Assembly: GCA_028015205.1 (NCBI GenBank)
Contig: CM051516.1
Coordinates: 62,996,230-63,060,229, forward strand
Reading direction: 5' to 3'
Origin: Mytilisepta virgata
Lineage: Eukaryota > Mollusca > Bivalvia > Mytilida > Mytilidae
DNA: 64,000 bases
The notes under the pieces are model-generated. The model was not told where the DNA came from and ran no database searches. It saw only the letters and a list, made by a program, of their open reading frames with translations. The position numbers were made by a program, and so were the translations under genes. Positions 1-12,595 of the stretch are shown in pieces. Positions within the stretch are counted from its first letter, which is position 1. Each line of letters begins with the position of its first letter.

Positions 1-470
1 ATGTAAAACTTCTTCTCCTCTCAAACCGTAAAGTCAATTGAACTGATTTTTGATAAGGAACATTTGTGGAAGGTCCTTTACAAAATTTGCGTAAATCATC
101 CTGGTCCATGAAACAAAATGGCTGCCATGAGCATTTACATGTTCCGAGTGGTCGAAATTTAAAACTTCTTCTCCTCTAATACAGTATAGCCAAATTAACT
201 GATTTTTGGTAGGGAGCATCTATGGAAGGTCCTTTACAAACTTTGCATAAATCTTTCTAGTCTGTGAAAAAAAATGGCCACCAGAAATTTTATATGTTCT
301 GATTGGTCGAAATTTAAAACTTCTCCTCTGAAACTGTTTGGCCAATGAGCTTATACTTGGTTTTAGCATTTTTAGAAGATCATTTACAAAGTTTCCAGAA
401 ATCAATCTAGTCTGTCAAATCAAATCAAAATTTTCTGACTGCCAGATGAGCTATACAGGCTGAGCCCAAT
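1..470 (+). mobile_element. 3' part of family A Helentron-like element
   Basis: The segment carries about three tandem units with a period near 158 bp; the phrase GAACTGATTTTT recurs at about 39 and 197. The same units occur in the complete family A element at 6770-8436. It ends in a decayed version of the family 3' end (GATGAGCTATACAGGCTGAG), and the left end lies outside the window. No protein is encoded; the short ORFs here are repeat-derived. Confidence 0.6.
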
Positions 471-1478
471 TTGTTTCCATTGATTTCTATGTAAATTAAC
501 ATTTTTTCAAAAAAATTTTGAGAAGTGATTTCTCTATCAATTTTAATGAAATTTTCACCATGATATGGACAAAAACTAGAAATTTAATTCTATATTATTT
601 TTACAGATCTGAAATCCTTTAACAAAGTTAAAGTGGTTTAATTATGTATTAATTATGTAAAAATTATGACATCACATTTTCCCTATATATTCAACCAAAT
701 TTATGACACCAAAAGTTTTATTTCTAATTAAATTATTGTAGCTTTGAAATTCTAAATTGCAAAACTATTTACAAATAAACATTTAATCTTCAGATGTTTT
801 TCAGTCTTTTGTTGAAAATTTCATAAAAATCAGATGAGAAACAACATCACAGCAATTTTTAAAAAAAAATGTGAATTTGAATAGAAATCAATGAAAAAAA
901 AATGAAGTGATGAAATAATTATGGCCAACTACTGTACATTCATCCAATTCATCTAATTGTTTGTAATAAGGCAATTTTATTGATTCTCAAGTGTTTCTGT
1001 GATTTGGTACAATCAAACAAAACGGAGAAGGCATGGTCATTTCTGTAGTCATCCTGAAAGAAACTCTGTTCAATTTCTTATCATGTCCCATAACAGTAAA
1101 TAAAGAAAGACGTTTTTCAAAAAGTGAAAGTCGGTCAATCAGAATCCACACCGTCAGAGATTTTAACTAATTATTACAAGACATTTTGTCAACTGCTCTG
1201 TTCACCTCCTAAAAAACAAAGCTTGATGACCCTTTTACTCTCACCCTTCAGTCAGCTTGTGCTTGAAGCTGTCACATGGAAACAAGAATTGGTGATAATG
1301 TGTCAGAGAACATTCTCTCTTCATCTATTTCTTGTCTTGCTCCAAGGTCATGGAGAGTTACATTGCAATAATAGATCAACACAAATTCAATGCAAATTAA
1401 ATGTGAACACAAGTCAGTATAATTGGCTGTATTTTTTATTTGGCAAATTGGTTTCCTGTGCAAAGTATGAGTTATTTT
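471..1478. other. AT-rich stretch, no gene seen
   Basis: No exon, RNA gene or recognisable element ends were found. The base composition is very AT-rich with A and T runs. A 133-residue ORF begins at 1124 but shows no domain and runs into the family H terminus near 1480, so it is not supported as a gene. Confidence 0.5.
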
Positions 1479-4400
1479 TCTGCAGCGCTGCTGCAGCGAA
1501 GATAAGCTTTAGCTTATCTAGCTGACGCTGAACGTAAGATTGTTAACACGCTGGCAATAACTTTGTTTACAATCCAGAAAGCGTGTATCAAAGATAGGTC
1601 AAGTCCATCACCTAATCTATTAATACGATTTGATGCTACGTCACATCGACCAGTTGAAAATTTAAACATATATGAATTCCCATGCTAAGGTGTGCTGTTG
1701 CGAGTAATTGATACCGTAATATTTTCACGAATATTTTTGCGTATGACCAAAAAATAAATAATTGTTTGTTTCCCCAAACCGTGCGGTATCAATTTATCAG
1801 ATTCGTACACATCTTTCTAGACTATTTAGTGTTTTTCGGAGAGGACTTATATAGGTTTAGCCTGTTGACCAATCTTATTCATGATAACTTTTATGAATAA
1901 ACTAGTGTTTATATTAAATAATTATAAACAAATTCGCCTTAATGACGGGAGTTGCAGGCGTGCATTTTAATAAGATCGCGGACAATTCATCGCGCATGCT
2001 CAGAAATAGTAAGTACACAGGAATTCACGGAGAATGTCTGAATATAAATTCTCATTATATGAAGGGAAAAAAATATGCGAAGTGTGCAGTACGTTCTTAT
2101 TTTAGAAAGGTACACTGTTTTATACGGAATGGAATAAAAGAAACAACAATACATGCATAAGGTTAAGGAGAGAACACGAGGATTATTAATAAAGCACATG
2201 ACTTTTGTATTGTTTTTATAATTATTAATTGACCCAATTTATTTTTGTCGATTCCATACTGGATTCATCTAATTTGACCCTCACGAAGATCGTTGGGCTA
2301 TTTTCGACAATTAGTAGAGCATATAAATTATCTGAACAGTGTTTGGTCGTAATATCGATAATCTGGCAACATGGGAAATTCCTGTGGAGCGACCATTTGA
2401 CTCGATGGGGTGGTTTTGGATGACGATATATATATCCAAGAACAAGACTTATCAATCGATTTTGAAATTATTATTTGTTATTGAACGATTTTGGAATGAC
2501 GTTACATCAGAGACATATAAAACGTGTCTCTGGTTACATTTATCAAATTTCGTTCTCACTTATCCTCGGCAAAAACAAAATAGGCTATATCGTCAATTTT
2601 CCCTGTCCCGTCCCAAATACGGGGATATTAAAAAAAATGCATTCGGGATCTTTATAAATCTGAAACTATCTTATATACTGTTCCTCAAATATTCCCGTGT
2701 ATCTCTGAAACACTGTCTTATATATACTGTTCCTCAAATTTCCCTGTTTAACTCTTTAACGCTGTCTGTCTGTCTTTTATTTCGTTATTTTCTTCAAATT
2801 AGATTACAAATTATTACGAAATAAATGTCATCAATTGAGATATTTTTTTTGTTTAGTCTGTAGTACTTTTTTCTTAATGCATATAGTCAAATTGTGTATT
2901 TGGTTATTAAAAATGTTATCTTTCGAAAAAATGTAATGATAACAGCATTTTGTATGCTTCCTATACTAATACATTTTGTACATAACGGAATAAATGTCAT
3001 TGATTAATCTTTATTTCGTTTTAAGACGAAATCAAATTTCGCCGTCTGTTTACAAAATGTAACGTTTCCTGTGTTTGAAATTTTCCTCAAGTACAAATAC
3101 AACAATTAAAAAAAAACTATTGACAATCCAATTATTATCTATTTGTTCTTGGTCGGTCTGCAATAGGTCATATCAAATTTCCCCGTTGACGATATAACCA
3201 ACTCAACAGCAGTGCTCGAGATCAAAATATTAATAAGCACAAACCATCAAAAATCAAAACAATTAAAACAAACAGGTATCCAAACTCGGCTAAGAGTTAC
3301 CTCTGCATCAAAAGGAAGAATTATAAAATTATGAAAAGGATTGGAATTAAGTTAATAAGAAACCATAACGTTAATTTTTAACCGTTTTATTATATCGATC
3401 TGCTGACAATCCACTGTGTTTTTCCACAGTCAAAATGAAGTTTCACCAGAAAAAGGATGCACACGTTCAACGAAGTCAATAACAATCCGACGTGGATAGG
3501 ATAGTTGGTGGGCAATTCTAAAAAAAAACTTTGGCATTGCGCGGTCCGTTATACTTATTCTGATTGCTCCTATGGGAAATTTCATACAAAAATCTTCATC
3601 TAGAGAACCACCGAATGGATTGAAACGAAACATAGCATGAATGTTCCTTATGACGTTCTGGCCAAGTGTTGTTACTTTGGTGCCGATCTGTCGTCTATGA
3701 TGACCTTCTGCGGAAGACTTAGTTCAACATAGGACCTTATGAAAATACATACAGACGGCTTCTTGAAAATATCTGAATGGATTGAAAACAAACATGGCAT
3801 GGATGTTAATCTCAAGGTCCCTTATCGATGAACAAATGGAAATATCAGGTCAGCGAGATGGTTTATTTCCTTGCATATGTGATGTTTTGGATGCCACTCT
3901 CTGCTACTATCTTTAACCTTAGTTTTGTAAACATAGAACAAATATACAACTGTAATTTGTTTTTTGAATCAATTTAATTATCTATGTTAATTCTTTGTTT
4001 GACATGAACTCTTTTCCTAATAGTATCTCCCTTGTGCAGTGATTTGATCTTTGATGGTTTTGGCATAACCCTTTTTGGTCATTTTGGTGATTTTGAATTG
4101 CTCTTCAACCTTTTGGATTATTGTATTGGATTTCAACATTTTAAGCCTTGAATACAACTAATGTGATTTAAATCGATGAAATGTGCTCATCTTGTGCATC
4201 AAAATTGGTATCAAAGAATTGTATTTTTACCATTAGAGTCGATATGCCACTGCTGGTGAATTCCAAGTCCCCGAGGATATCACCCGCTCAGTTGCTAGTA
4301 TTTTGATACTGACCCGAAACTGATACTTAGAATATACTGTTGCAAAAATGTAAAATTTTGCAAAAACCTATGGAGTATCTCCCTCGTGCTATGCCATTAA

Positions 4401-4652
4401 AACGTTTTGGCATAACCCCTTTTGGTAATTTTGGAAATTTTGAATTGCTCTTCAACCTTTTGGAATATTGTTTTGGATTTCAACATTTTATGCCTTGAAC
4501 AAAACTGATGAGTCGTAAATTACCTCTTGTGCATCAAAATTGGTATCAAACAATTGTATCTCTGATGATTTATAATTCAGAAAGTGACTATTTACTCTCA
4601 CACTGAAGAATATGTTATGTTGTACGATAGTTTAAATGTTGTTAGCCTTTTG

Positions 4653-5133
4653 TTATACCCCCCCCCCCCCCCCCCGCAAACATAGTTTGGGGGTATATAG
4701 GGATCAGCCTGTCTTCTGTCCAGAATTTTTTGTACCCGCAGTTTCTCAAACACATGCCTTATCAGAGGTTAATGAAACTTTGCATACTGTTAGATCCTAG
4801 AACATAGATGTGCACATGCAAAGTATGTCCTGGTCCAATACTTTTTTCCATAATTTTATACCCTTTTGGACAGAAATTCAGTCTATCCCCCAATTTTTTT
4901 GTACCCAGATTCTCAAACATGCCTTATCAGAGGTTAATGAAACTTTGCATACTGTTAGATCCTTGTACATAGATGTGCGCATGCGAAGTATGTCCTGGTC
5001 CAATACTTTTCCCATAACTTTATACCCTTTTGTTCCCTCAGTTATACCCAGTTGGACTTAGAAATTGTGAGACAATTCACCATGATAAGGATGCTCTGGT
5101 CCATTAAATTAAGGTCCCCTCACAGTTCAAGTT
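4653..5133 (+). mobile_element. Family G insertion (TATACCCCC hairpin) in family H copy 1
   Basis: The insertion starts with TATACCC plus a long C run that pairs with GGGGGTATA at about 4690. It is absent at the matching place in family H copy 2 (near 18025), so it arrived after the copies diverged or was lost from copy 2. Inside is a direct duplication of about 165 bp: GTTAATGAAACTTTGCATAC recurs at about 4769 and 4934. The right boundary is approximate. Confidence 0.55.
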
Positions 5134-5247
5134 TTACCTTTTTTTGAACAAAATATTGAACTTTATTACTTGTTCTAACTTCACAATTACACGAGTTATT
5201 TAAGTGAATTACTGAATTAGTGAAAATGGTCAGAATGTAGCATTTAT

Positions 5248-5780
5248 TATACCCCCTGCAAACACAGTATTTGGTTTTTTTGGGGGGTATATAGGAATTG
5301 TCCATCCGTCTGTCCATGTACATTGTAAGCACAACTCCTAAACAGTTTAATGGATTTTGATGAGACTTTATGAAGGTTGGACTTCTTATGTAGATGTGCA
5401 TGAAGCAATATAATTATCACCGGGTGCTTGCAAAGGGAGATAATTCATCTTAAGGGTTTTACATGTTTAAAGCTTATAAGCGCAACTCCTCCTAAACGGT
5501 TCAATTCATTTTGATGAAACTTTATATGAAGGTTGGGTATCATATGTAGATGTTTATGATGCAAGATAATTATCGCTGGATGCTTGCAAAGGGAGATAAT
5601 CAAACTTAAGGGTTTTACAAATTTAAATCTTGTCAGCGTTACTCCTTAACCGCTCAATGCATTGTGATGAAATGGTATATGAAGGTTGGGCAGCATATGT
5701 AGATATACATGAAAGAAGACAATTATCGCCAGATGTTTGCAAAGGGAGATAATCCAACTTATAGGTTTAAAGTTTGTAAG
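5248..5780 (+). repeat. Family G 5' hairpin and ~157-bp tandem units
   Basis: The hairpin starts TATACCCCCTGC and closes with GGGGGGTATA. It is followed by about three tandem units with a period near 157 bp, each containing a version of CAACTCCT...TTTTGATGA...ATGAAGGTTGG and GCTTGCAAAGGGAGATAAT. The counterpart in family H copy 2 begins at 18139 and has fewer units. It is part of the family H body. Confidence 0.6.
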
Positions 5781-6118
5781 TTACTCCTAGTTTTGCAAAT
5801 GAGGTATCATTCAGTGAGGTCACTCGTAGTTCTAGTTATTCATGGATTGTGATGGTCTTTAATCAACCATTCAGCTTATCCATTAGTTGAATTTCCGGTT
5901 AAAGATATCCCTTCTAAATGGAATAGTATAAATGTCTCCAAATTTGTTCAATGATCAATTATTCTATTGCACAATGGTAGATTTGAAGTAAATTTATTAT
6001 ATGTTAGTGCAGTATCAGAAACCCTATTAAGACTCAAAAGAACAATAAGGCATAGGAAAATGAGGTTAGGGCGAAAAATTTAGCAGCAGCGCTGCAGATC
6101 AGCACTTCAGTGCTATGT

Positions 6119-6222
6119 TTACTCCTTATGACAAGATGAAGCATTTGGTACCATTGGGGGGTCTGATGGGGAACTTTGTTTGGGAGACTTAGTAACAGTT
6201 CACTGTTACAATTATTACTTGT
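6119..6222 (+). mobile_element. Family E 3' end fragment
   Basis: The fragment carries TTTGGGAGACTTAGTAACAG and hairpin GTAACAGT-TC-ACTGTTAC, then AATTATTACTTGTTA. The same terminus occurs at 26262-26312 and, decayed, at 40806-40850. The inverted complement of its GTTTGGGAGACTT motif matches the family E 5' end at 24776. It directly abuts the right end of family H copy 1. Confidence 0.55.
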
Positions 6223-6226
6223 TATT

Positions 6227-8510
6227 ATGTCGCCCCGACGAAAGTCGGGAAATGGCATATTGTTATTCTTCCGTTTCTTTGTTATTATGTCGCCCCGACG
6301 AAAGTCGGCGACATATTGTTATTCTTCCATTTCTTTGTTATTATTCTTTCTTCCAATGATTTATGTCCGGCTTAGTTCTCGGAGATGCCTGGATAGAATT
6401 GAATGAAACTTGGCAGAAAGTAGATCACTATGTAAAGGTGTACAATCAATACTTTTTTTTTTGAAATGGCCGCCATTCAAAGATCGGTACCCTCCCAAAA
6501 TTTAAAACGTTTATATCTCAAAAACTGTATGATAGAATTTCATTAAACTTCGTAGGTTTGTAAAGTACAATTAGAAGAACAAACTGATGAAAAAAAAATC
6601 GCGATCAGTGGGAGACGTTTGGCAGCCATTTTGAAAAATGATGTTAAAATGGCAAAAAACTTAACATTGTCTGATTTAAGCAAAACTCGGAGATGCATTG
6701 ATAGAATTGAATGAAACTTGGCAGAAAGTACAAAATCCAAGAAGAATAATATGGATCTCCAACTTTTTTAGCTCACCTGGCCAAAGGCCATGTGAGCTAT
6801 TGCCATCACTTGGCGTCCGTCGTCGTCGTCGTCTGTCATCGTCGTCGTTAACAATTATACAAAACTCTTCTCCTCTGAAACTACTTGACTAATTAGAACC
6901 AAACTTGGTATGAATGTTCCTTGGGGTACCCTGCATAGAACTGATGTGGGGATTTTTGATTCGTCGAAAAACATGGCCGCTGTTACTAAAAATAGAACAT
7001 AGGGGTCAAACAACAGTTTTTCGCAAATATCTCAAAAATCATTAGGTTACGGCAAATTCTGCAGGTTGAAAGTGTTCAGCATGACGAGAGCTACCTGTGC
7101 GCTGATTTTCGTGAAAATATGTCAACTGATGTTAGAGTTATTGCCCTTTTTTGACATTTTTGGCTTTTTTTTATGTTATTATTTCAAAAATCTTCTTCTC
7201 TGAAACTACTATTCAAAATCAAATGAAACTTGGTAAGATTGTTCCTTGGGGTACCCTGCATAGAACTGATGTAGGGATTTTTGATTCGTCAAAAAACATG
7301 GCCGCTGTTACTAAAAATAGAACATAGGGGTCAAACAACAGTTTTTCACAAATATCTCAAAAATCATTAGGTTACGGCAAATTCTGGCAGGTTGAAAGTG
7401 TTCAGCATGACGAGAGCTACCTGTGCGCTGATTTTCGTGAAAATCTGTCAATTGATGTTAGAGTTATTGCCCTTTTTTGAAATTTTTGGCTTTTTTTTAT
7501 GTTATTATTTCAAAAATCTTCTTCTCTGAAACTACTATTCAAAATCAAATGAAACTTGGTAAGATTGTTCCTTGGGGTACCCTGCATAGAACTGATGTGG
7601 GGATTTTTGATTTGTCGAAAAACATGGCCACTGTTACTAAAAATAGAACATAGGGGTCAAACATCAGTGAAGCCGTAAAGCCAAATGAACTGATTTTTGG
7701 TATGTATCATCTATCGAATGTCCTTTACAAAGTTTGCATAACTCATCATGGTCCGTGAAACAAAATGGCGGCCATGAGCATTTACATGTTCTGACTGGTT
7801 GAAATGTAAAACTTCTTCTCCTTACAAACCGTTAAGCCAAATGAACTGATTTTTGATATAGAACATTTATGGAAGGTCCTTTACAAAATTTGCATAAATC
7901 AGCCTGGTCCGTGAAACAAAATGGCTGCCATGAGCATTTACATGTTCTGATTGGTCAAAATTTTAAACTTCTTCTCCTCTGAAACCTTAAAGCCAAATGA
8001 ACTGATTTTTGGTATGGAGCATCTATGGAAGGTCCTTTAGGAAGTTTGAATAAATCTTCATGGTATGTGAAACAAAATGGCCATCATGAGCATTTACATG
8101 TTCTGATTGGTCGAAATTTAAAAGTTCTTCTCCTTTGAAACCGTAAAGCCAAATGAACTGATTTTTGGTATGGAGCATCTATGGAAGGTCCTTTACAAAC
8201 TTTGCATAAATCTTTCTAGTCCGTGAAACAAAATTGCCACCAGAAACCTTTATATGTTCTGATAGGTCAAAATTTAAAACTTCTCCCCTGAAACCGTTTG
8301 GCCAATGAACTTATACTTGGTATGAATCATTTATAGAAGATCATTTACAAAGTTTCCAGAAATCAATCTAGTCTGTCAAATCAAAAGTTTGTCACTGCCA
8401 GGTGAGCGATACAGGCTCAGCCCACTGAGCCTCTTGTTTTAAATGGCCGCCATTTTAAGATGGCTGCCAGGGGCGACATCTGCTATTGCTCGCAATTGCA
8501 ATTCTAGTTA
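6227..8510 (+). mobile_element. Family B Helentron-like element with nested family A
   Basis: Two 5' ends are stacked: hairpin ATGTCGCCCCGAC-GAAA-GTCGG starts at 6227 and again at 6287. The 3' end (GGGGCGACATCTGC, a TTGC/GCAA hairpin, ATTCTAGTTA) is at about 8471-8510. The body is interrupted by family A at 6770-8436. Removing that block joins CAACTTTTT to AAATGGCCGCC, as in uninterrupted copies downstream. A 200-bp internally deleted B copy follows (8511-8710). No protein is encoded. Confidence 0.65.
6770..8436 (+). mobile_element. Family A Helentron-like element, complete copy
   Basis: The 5' hairpin is AGCTCACCTGGCC-AAA-GGCCATGTGAGCT, followed by a region ending in repeated CGTCGTC. The body has two ~300-bp repeats (about 6890-7660), then four ~158-bp tandem units to about 8390. 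The 3' end is CCAGGTGAGCGATACAGGCTC with a second hairpin and CTCTTGTTTT; GCTCACCTGG and CCAGGTGAGC are inverted matches. It sits in a T-run inside family B. Tandem cores of this size resemble molluscan pearl-type elements. There is no coding capacity. Confidence 0.7.
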
Positions 8511-8710
8511 TTCTTTCTTTCTTTCTTCCAATGATTTATGTCTGACTTAGTTCTTGGAGATGCCTGGATAGAATTGAATGAAACTTGGCAGAAAGTAAGA
8601 TCACTATGTGAAGGTGTGCAATCAATACTTTTTTTTTCGAAATGGCCGCCATTTTTAAGATGGCTGCCAGGGGTGACATCTGCTATTGCTCGCAATTGCA
8701 ATTCTAGTTA
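8511..8710 (+). mobile_element. Short internally deleted family B copy
   Basis: The copy lies head-to-tail after the preceding B 3' end. It has the T-rich leader (TTCTTTCTTTCTTTCTTCC), the TAGTTCTTGGAGATGCCTGG block and the standard 3' terminus ending CTAGTTA, but lacks a 5' hairpin and most of the body. Confidence 0.55.
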
Positions 8711-9365
8711 TGTTTTCCAATTCTTAACATGCGCCAGGTCGATCTTGTGCCAAAATTGTGGGGTCAAAAATGAGGACGGAACGAACAAATTCTATTTTTT
8801 GGACGATTTTCTAATTGTACTAAACATTGTTGTGTTTTGATGTACAAAAAGTTAAAAGCTATGGGTATGTATTGTAAAAGTCCAAATTGACGGTCTGCTG
8901 TCATACTTATCCACCCTCTCAAACCCCTTAACATTCAAATAACTATGAAATGGTTGAGATCTCAACTCTAAATGTATTTTTTTTCTCCTTATAACAAGAC
9001 GCACATTCATTGGTGTATGAGGGGTACCTAGGGTTGGTCTTTATATATTTGAAAACATCAAGATTCCCACTGTATAATTATATCTGAATTTTGAGTATCC
9101 TTTAATTTGTGAATTTTAGTTTCAGTACTTTTAGTATCTTCTTAAAGTTATGCAAAATGGTAGAGAATTTTTTTTATAAAGGACCCAGTGAACATTTATA
9201 CATCTGTTTGTTGTAATTCAAAATCAATTGTTAATAAGTATGTCTGAAATAATTCATTTACATCCATTTTTTTTTATTCGAGAAAAGAAAATTGATTCGT
9301 CCTTTTAAAAATCCTTTTTACAAATCAACTAAATATTAATGCCTGTTACAGTGAAATGTTAGCAT
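8711..9365. other. Intron sequence with faint family E body
   Basis: No exon was found. The stretch around 8910-9050 (CCACCCTCTCAAACCCC, CCTTATAACAAGACG) is a decayed match to the family E interior seen at 25900-26230. The rest is AT-rich and unassigned. Confidence 0.4.
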
Positions 9366-10235
9366 CAGTGCTGGGCAAAAGCACCTCGTGCTATGTTTTT
9401 TTTTTTGTCCATCAAGAAACATGGCTGCCATGGCTAAAAATAGAACATAGGTGAAAAATGCACTTTTTGGCTCATATCTCAAAAACTAAAGCAGTTAGAG
9501 CAAAACTGACAGGAAGTAAAAATGTTTATGAGGTCAAGATCTACCTACCATGAAATTTTTAGATGAATTGGTCAATGCATTTTCAGATTACTGCCCCTGA
9601 ATTGTTAATTTTAAGGAATTTTGCAGTTTTAGGTTGAATATTATCATAGATAAGGACAAACTGTAGACAGCAAAAATGTTCAGCAAAGTAAGATCTACAA
9701 ATAAGTCAACATGACCAAAATCGTCAATTGATCCCTTATATGAGTTTTTGCCCTAGAAAGATTATTTACATGTTAACAGTAATGGGAAGTAAAAATAAAG
9801 GTCTGACATATTGTCACAGATGTTAAGTGCATAACTTGAAATAAATTAAATGGTACCTATGCAACTAAAATGGAGGGTCAAGGGTCAAGGTCATTGAAAA
9901 AATCCATATTAATCAATGCAAAAGTCTATAGCAACCAATAAAAAAGTCCCTAGCAACCATATATATTTGGGATAAGGACCTTATAATTTACCTGTACAAG
10001 TCCAAAAGTTAGTCAAGAGCCAATGCCATTAAAAAAGTCCATAGCAACAGATGAAAAGGCCCTAGCAACCATATATATTTAGGTTCAGGATTTTATATTT
10101 TAGCTGTACAAGTCAATATTTAGGGGAAAATGCAACAGTATACATTAAATAGCAAAAATAATCATTGATTCAAGATCTACACAAAAAGTAACAGGTGAGC
10201 GATTCAGGTTCTTGTGAACCTCTTGTTAAATCTGT
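9366..10235 (+). mobile_element. Family A element, 5'-truncated
   Basis: The interior matches other A copies (ACATGGCTGCCATGGCTAAA, and a block with TGACAGGAAGTAAAAATG). The 3' end is CAGGTGAGCGATTCAGG with hairpin GGTTC-TTGT-GAACC and CTCTTGTT at about 10193-10228. There is no 5' hairpin; instead the left side joins a GTGCTATGTT terminus like that of family H. Confidence 0.55.
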
Positions 10236-11571
10236 TTATTAGTATGGTTGGTCAACTATATTTGATAAATTCATTTAGAGGATTGTATGTCTGTCTGAAA
10301 GGTGTCACATGTCTTTGACCTCATTTTCATTCACGCTGAGTTTTTGTGATTAGGCGAGACATTTTTCAGTAACTATACTTAGACTAGGAGGTACATAAAT
10401 CCGCAAAATTATGAATTTTCATGAAATTTTACATGCAGCTAGAACATTTGAAACTGCATATAAATATTTTAGATTAAACTTTTATATTTCTTCATTAAGG
10501 TTGATTTAAATTCATTTAAATAAAGGACTTTTACTGTAGATTTCATATAAAAACTGCCGAAAAAATTAATTATTTCACTTTAAATCGTCTTTTCTCAAAA
10601 ACTAATCCCTAGAATATTCTATAAAACCGATATGTTATAGCTTTCAACTTTTTCGTTTCAATGATACTAAATAAACATAAGGTCACTTCGTTTTCATTGT
10701 GGAAATCATTCGACTATAGGTCCTGTCTGTTAAAAACACTAAAAATCTACATTTTTATCTTGGCTTTTTGACACTTATTTTCACTCTTCATTGAGTAATC
10801 AATCTAATAAACTAAAAAAACAAATCTGGTGACCCCCAATAAATTTTATATCAATAAAAAGAGAATTTCAATGGCAATAATAAATATTTTTTTTAAACCC
10901 TAGGGACTAGATTTTGAGAAATCATAATTTAAAGTAAAAATATTTGACTTTTTGGAGCGATTATTCCGTGCATTCTATGTATTTACCCATCTGTTTGCCA
11001 AAACATGAAACACGGTATTTTGGGAAGTATTAAAGGGACCTACATTATTTTTTTGATATTCAGACTCTAGTTACATACCAAATTTTATAAAAATCTGAAA
11101 TATAGCCCAATTAGGTACCTCCTACCTTAATTGTTTTTACATCATTTTGCTCCTTGTTAAAAATTTTTCGTTTGTCTTTATAGCAAAACATCATATAGAA
11201 CTTAAAAAATGAAAAGGAAGCAGAAAAATGAGTGAAAGTAAGAATAAAATCTAAAATTCAAAAACAACTATTGATGCAGCTGTGAATGATTTGCATTGAT
11301 CTAGATAGATCATTAATATCTAAAAACAAGCCAGTTAAATGCGAGTTCAAATCTAATTTGTGTCAAGGTTGTAATTGAAAAGAATGCCAATTTCGTGTCA
11401 AAGGTTGTTGTTTCACTCCATGAAATGCAGCTTTCCCCACCAATACAACCTTGACAACATGATATAGTCAGTTTCACTGGAATATGCATAAACATGTAGC
11501 TGCAAAAATAAAGGAGAGGTTTCTGCATAATATATGATATATTGACAACAAATGTTTACTTACAATTCCAG
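10236..11571. other. Intron upstream of first visible exon
   Basis: The stretch is AT-rich with no recognised repeat ends and no coding exon before the acceptor at 11570-11571. Short ORFs on the minus strand at 11313-11671 overlap the exon antisense and have no domain. Confidence 0.5.
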
Positions 11572-11700
11572 GTTTTGACCAGCAAAAAGTAGATTTTACT
11601 GATCTGGAAGAATATTGGCAATACAAATTTTCTGTCACTGCCTCCACAATCAAAGGAAACCAAACTGCCATGACAACAGTTGTTAGGACAAATCAAGCTG
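11572..11700 (+). CDS. Internal exon, C-terminal half of an FN3 domain
   Basis: The exon is bounded by acceptor TTACAATTCCAG and donor GTAAGTAT. It opens in phase 2, because the previous exon supplies one base of the first codon, and closes in phase 1. The product includes FTDLEEYWQYKFSVTAST then KGNQTA, which matches the E-F-G strand end of FN3 (L-x-x-Y-x-x-x-V-x-A...G). It joins in frame to the 13564 exon across a phase 1 intron at the domain boundary, the usual place for FN3 modules. The gene is probably a cell-surface or extracellular multi-FN3 protein (receptor phosphatase, adhesion molecule or similar), but four exons are too few to name it. Confidence 0.75.
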
Positions 11701-12595
11701 GTAAGTATATTTTAATTGGAATTGTAAATGTTTCATATGTAATAACACTGTAGAATATTTGATGGTGAACTAATGTACATATCCTTAGTGATATATTTTG
11801 TAATTAAAAGTATATACCAGTAATTTACAAATATTGTATTCTATATCAGAATAAAAAGCCCTGGAAAGTAACTCTGGCATGTCAAAATATCCAAAATCTA
11901 AATTTATCCATTTTCATTTGAACAAGAATCACATACAACTCAACTTTCTAATTTTACACACATATTCTGAACATTCTAAACAGAGTCCAAATTTCACATA
12001 ACACATTATTTATGTTTTTGACATTGTCTAGGGGGTAAAATTTACATTTCCAAACATTGAGTCTCACTGCCAACTAAGTCATATATTCTTACATGATGCC
12101 TTAGTTTTGAGTTTCCATCTTTTACCATCTTTGTGATTTCTAAGCTTGGGATATTTCAGATGTATGTACATATGAATTGACTGTTACTACATTATCTACG
12201 TTTATATCCATGTGCATTGAAATTGTACAAAAATGTACTACCCTAAAGTATGTCTGTGCAGCCTGATTTGGAGCTGAAGGTTGTACAGTGGTGTGGAAAG
12301 GTTGTACAATCTCAGAGTCCACAGCTATTAATGTAGATGACAGATTTATCCCCAGCTTGGCCTTTAATATGGTAAAATCATATGATTGTCAGTCAAATAG
12401 CAAAGAAAAAGGATGTTAGTTTCACAACGCATTTAAAAAGATATCAAAAATATGCAGAAAATACCCTTCTTTTCATGTCAAGGATGGTACCTATAGTACC
12501 AAGTTTAAGAGTATTACCTGTATATTTTTATGTAATTTTTATAACCAAATGGGTTGTGTGACATTACTGGTATTACAATTTTTCCACCAAACTGG
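11701..12595. other. Intron, no feature seen
   Basis: This is intron sequence following the GTAAGT donor. No repeat ends, exons or RNA genes were recognised. Confidence 0.45.

Larger units (their letters stand above)
1479..6118 (+). mobile_element. Family H element, copy 1 (4.6 kb, non-autonomous)
   Basis: The left end begins TCTGCAGCGCTGCTGCAG and is followed by a second hairpin, AGATAAGC-TTTA-GCTTATCT. The right end has the inverted sequence GCAGCAGCGCTGCAG, then hairpin AGCAC-TTCA-GTGCT and ATGTT. A second copy lies at 13983-18754, and the two align along most of their length with indels. Copy 1 has about 270 bp absent from copy 2 (roughly 2935-3200) and a family G insertion at 4653. No transposase, Rep or helicase reading frame is visible. 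Its internal part near 3400-3870 resembles family A sequence, so the element is itself composite. The Helentron-like class is inferred from the end structure. Confidence 0.65.

Noticed and set aside
2339..2824. 161-codon ORF in family H, with a partial match at 15131-15500
   Set aside because: Both copies drift by frame and stops and include simple ~60-bp tandem repeats. The similarity is explained by the shared element, not by selection on a protein.
12140..12322. Minus-strand 60-codon ORF in the intron
   Set aside because: Short, no domain, no splice context; expected by chance.
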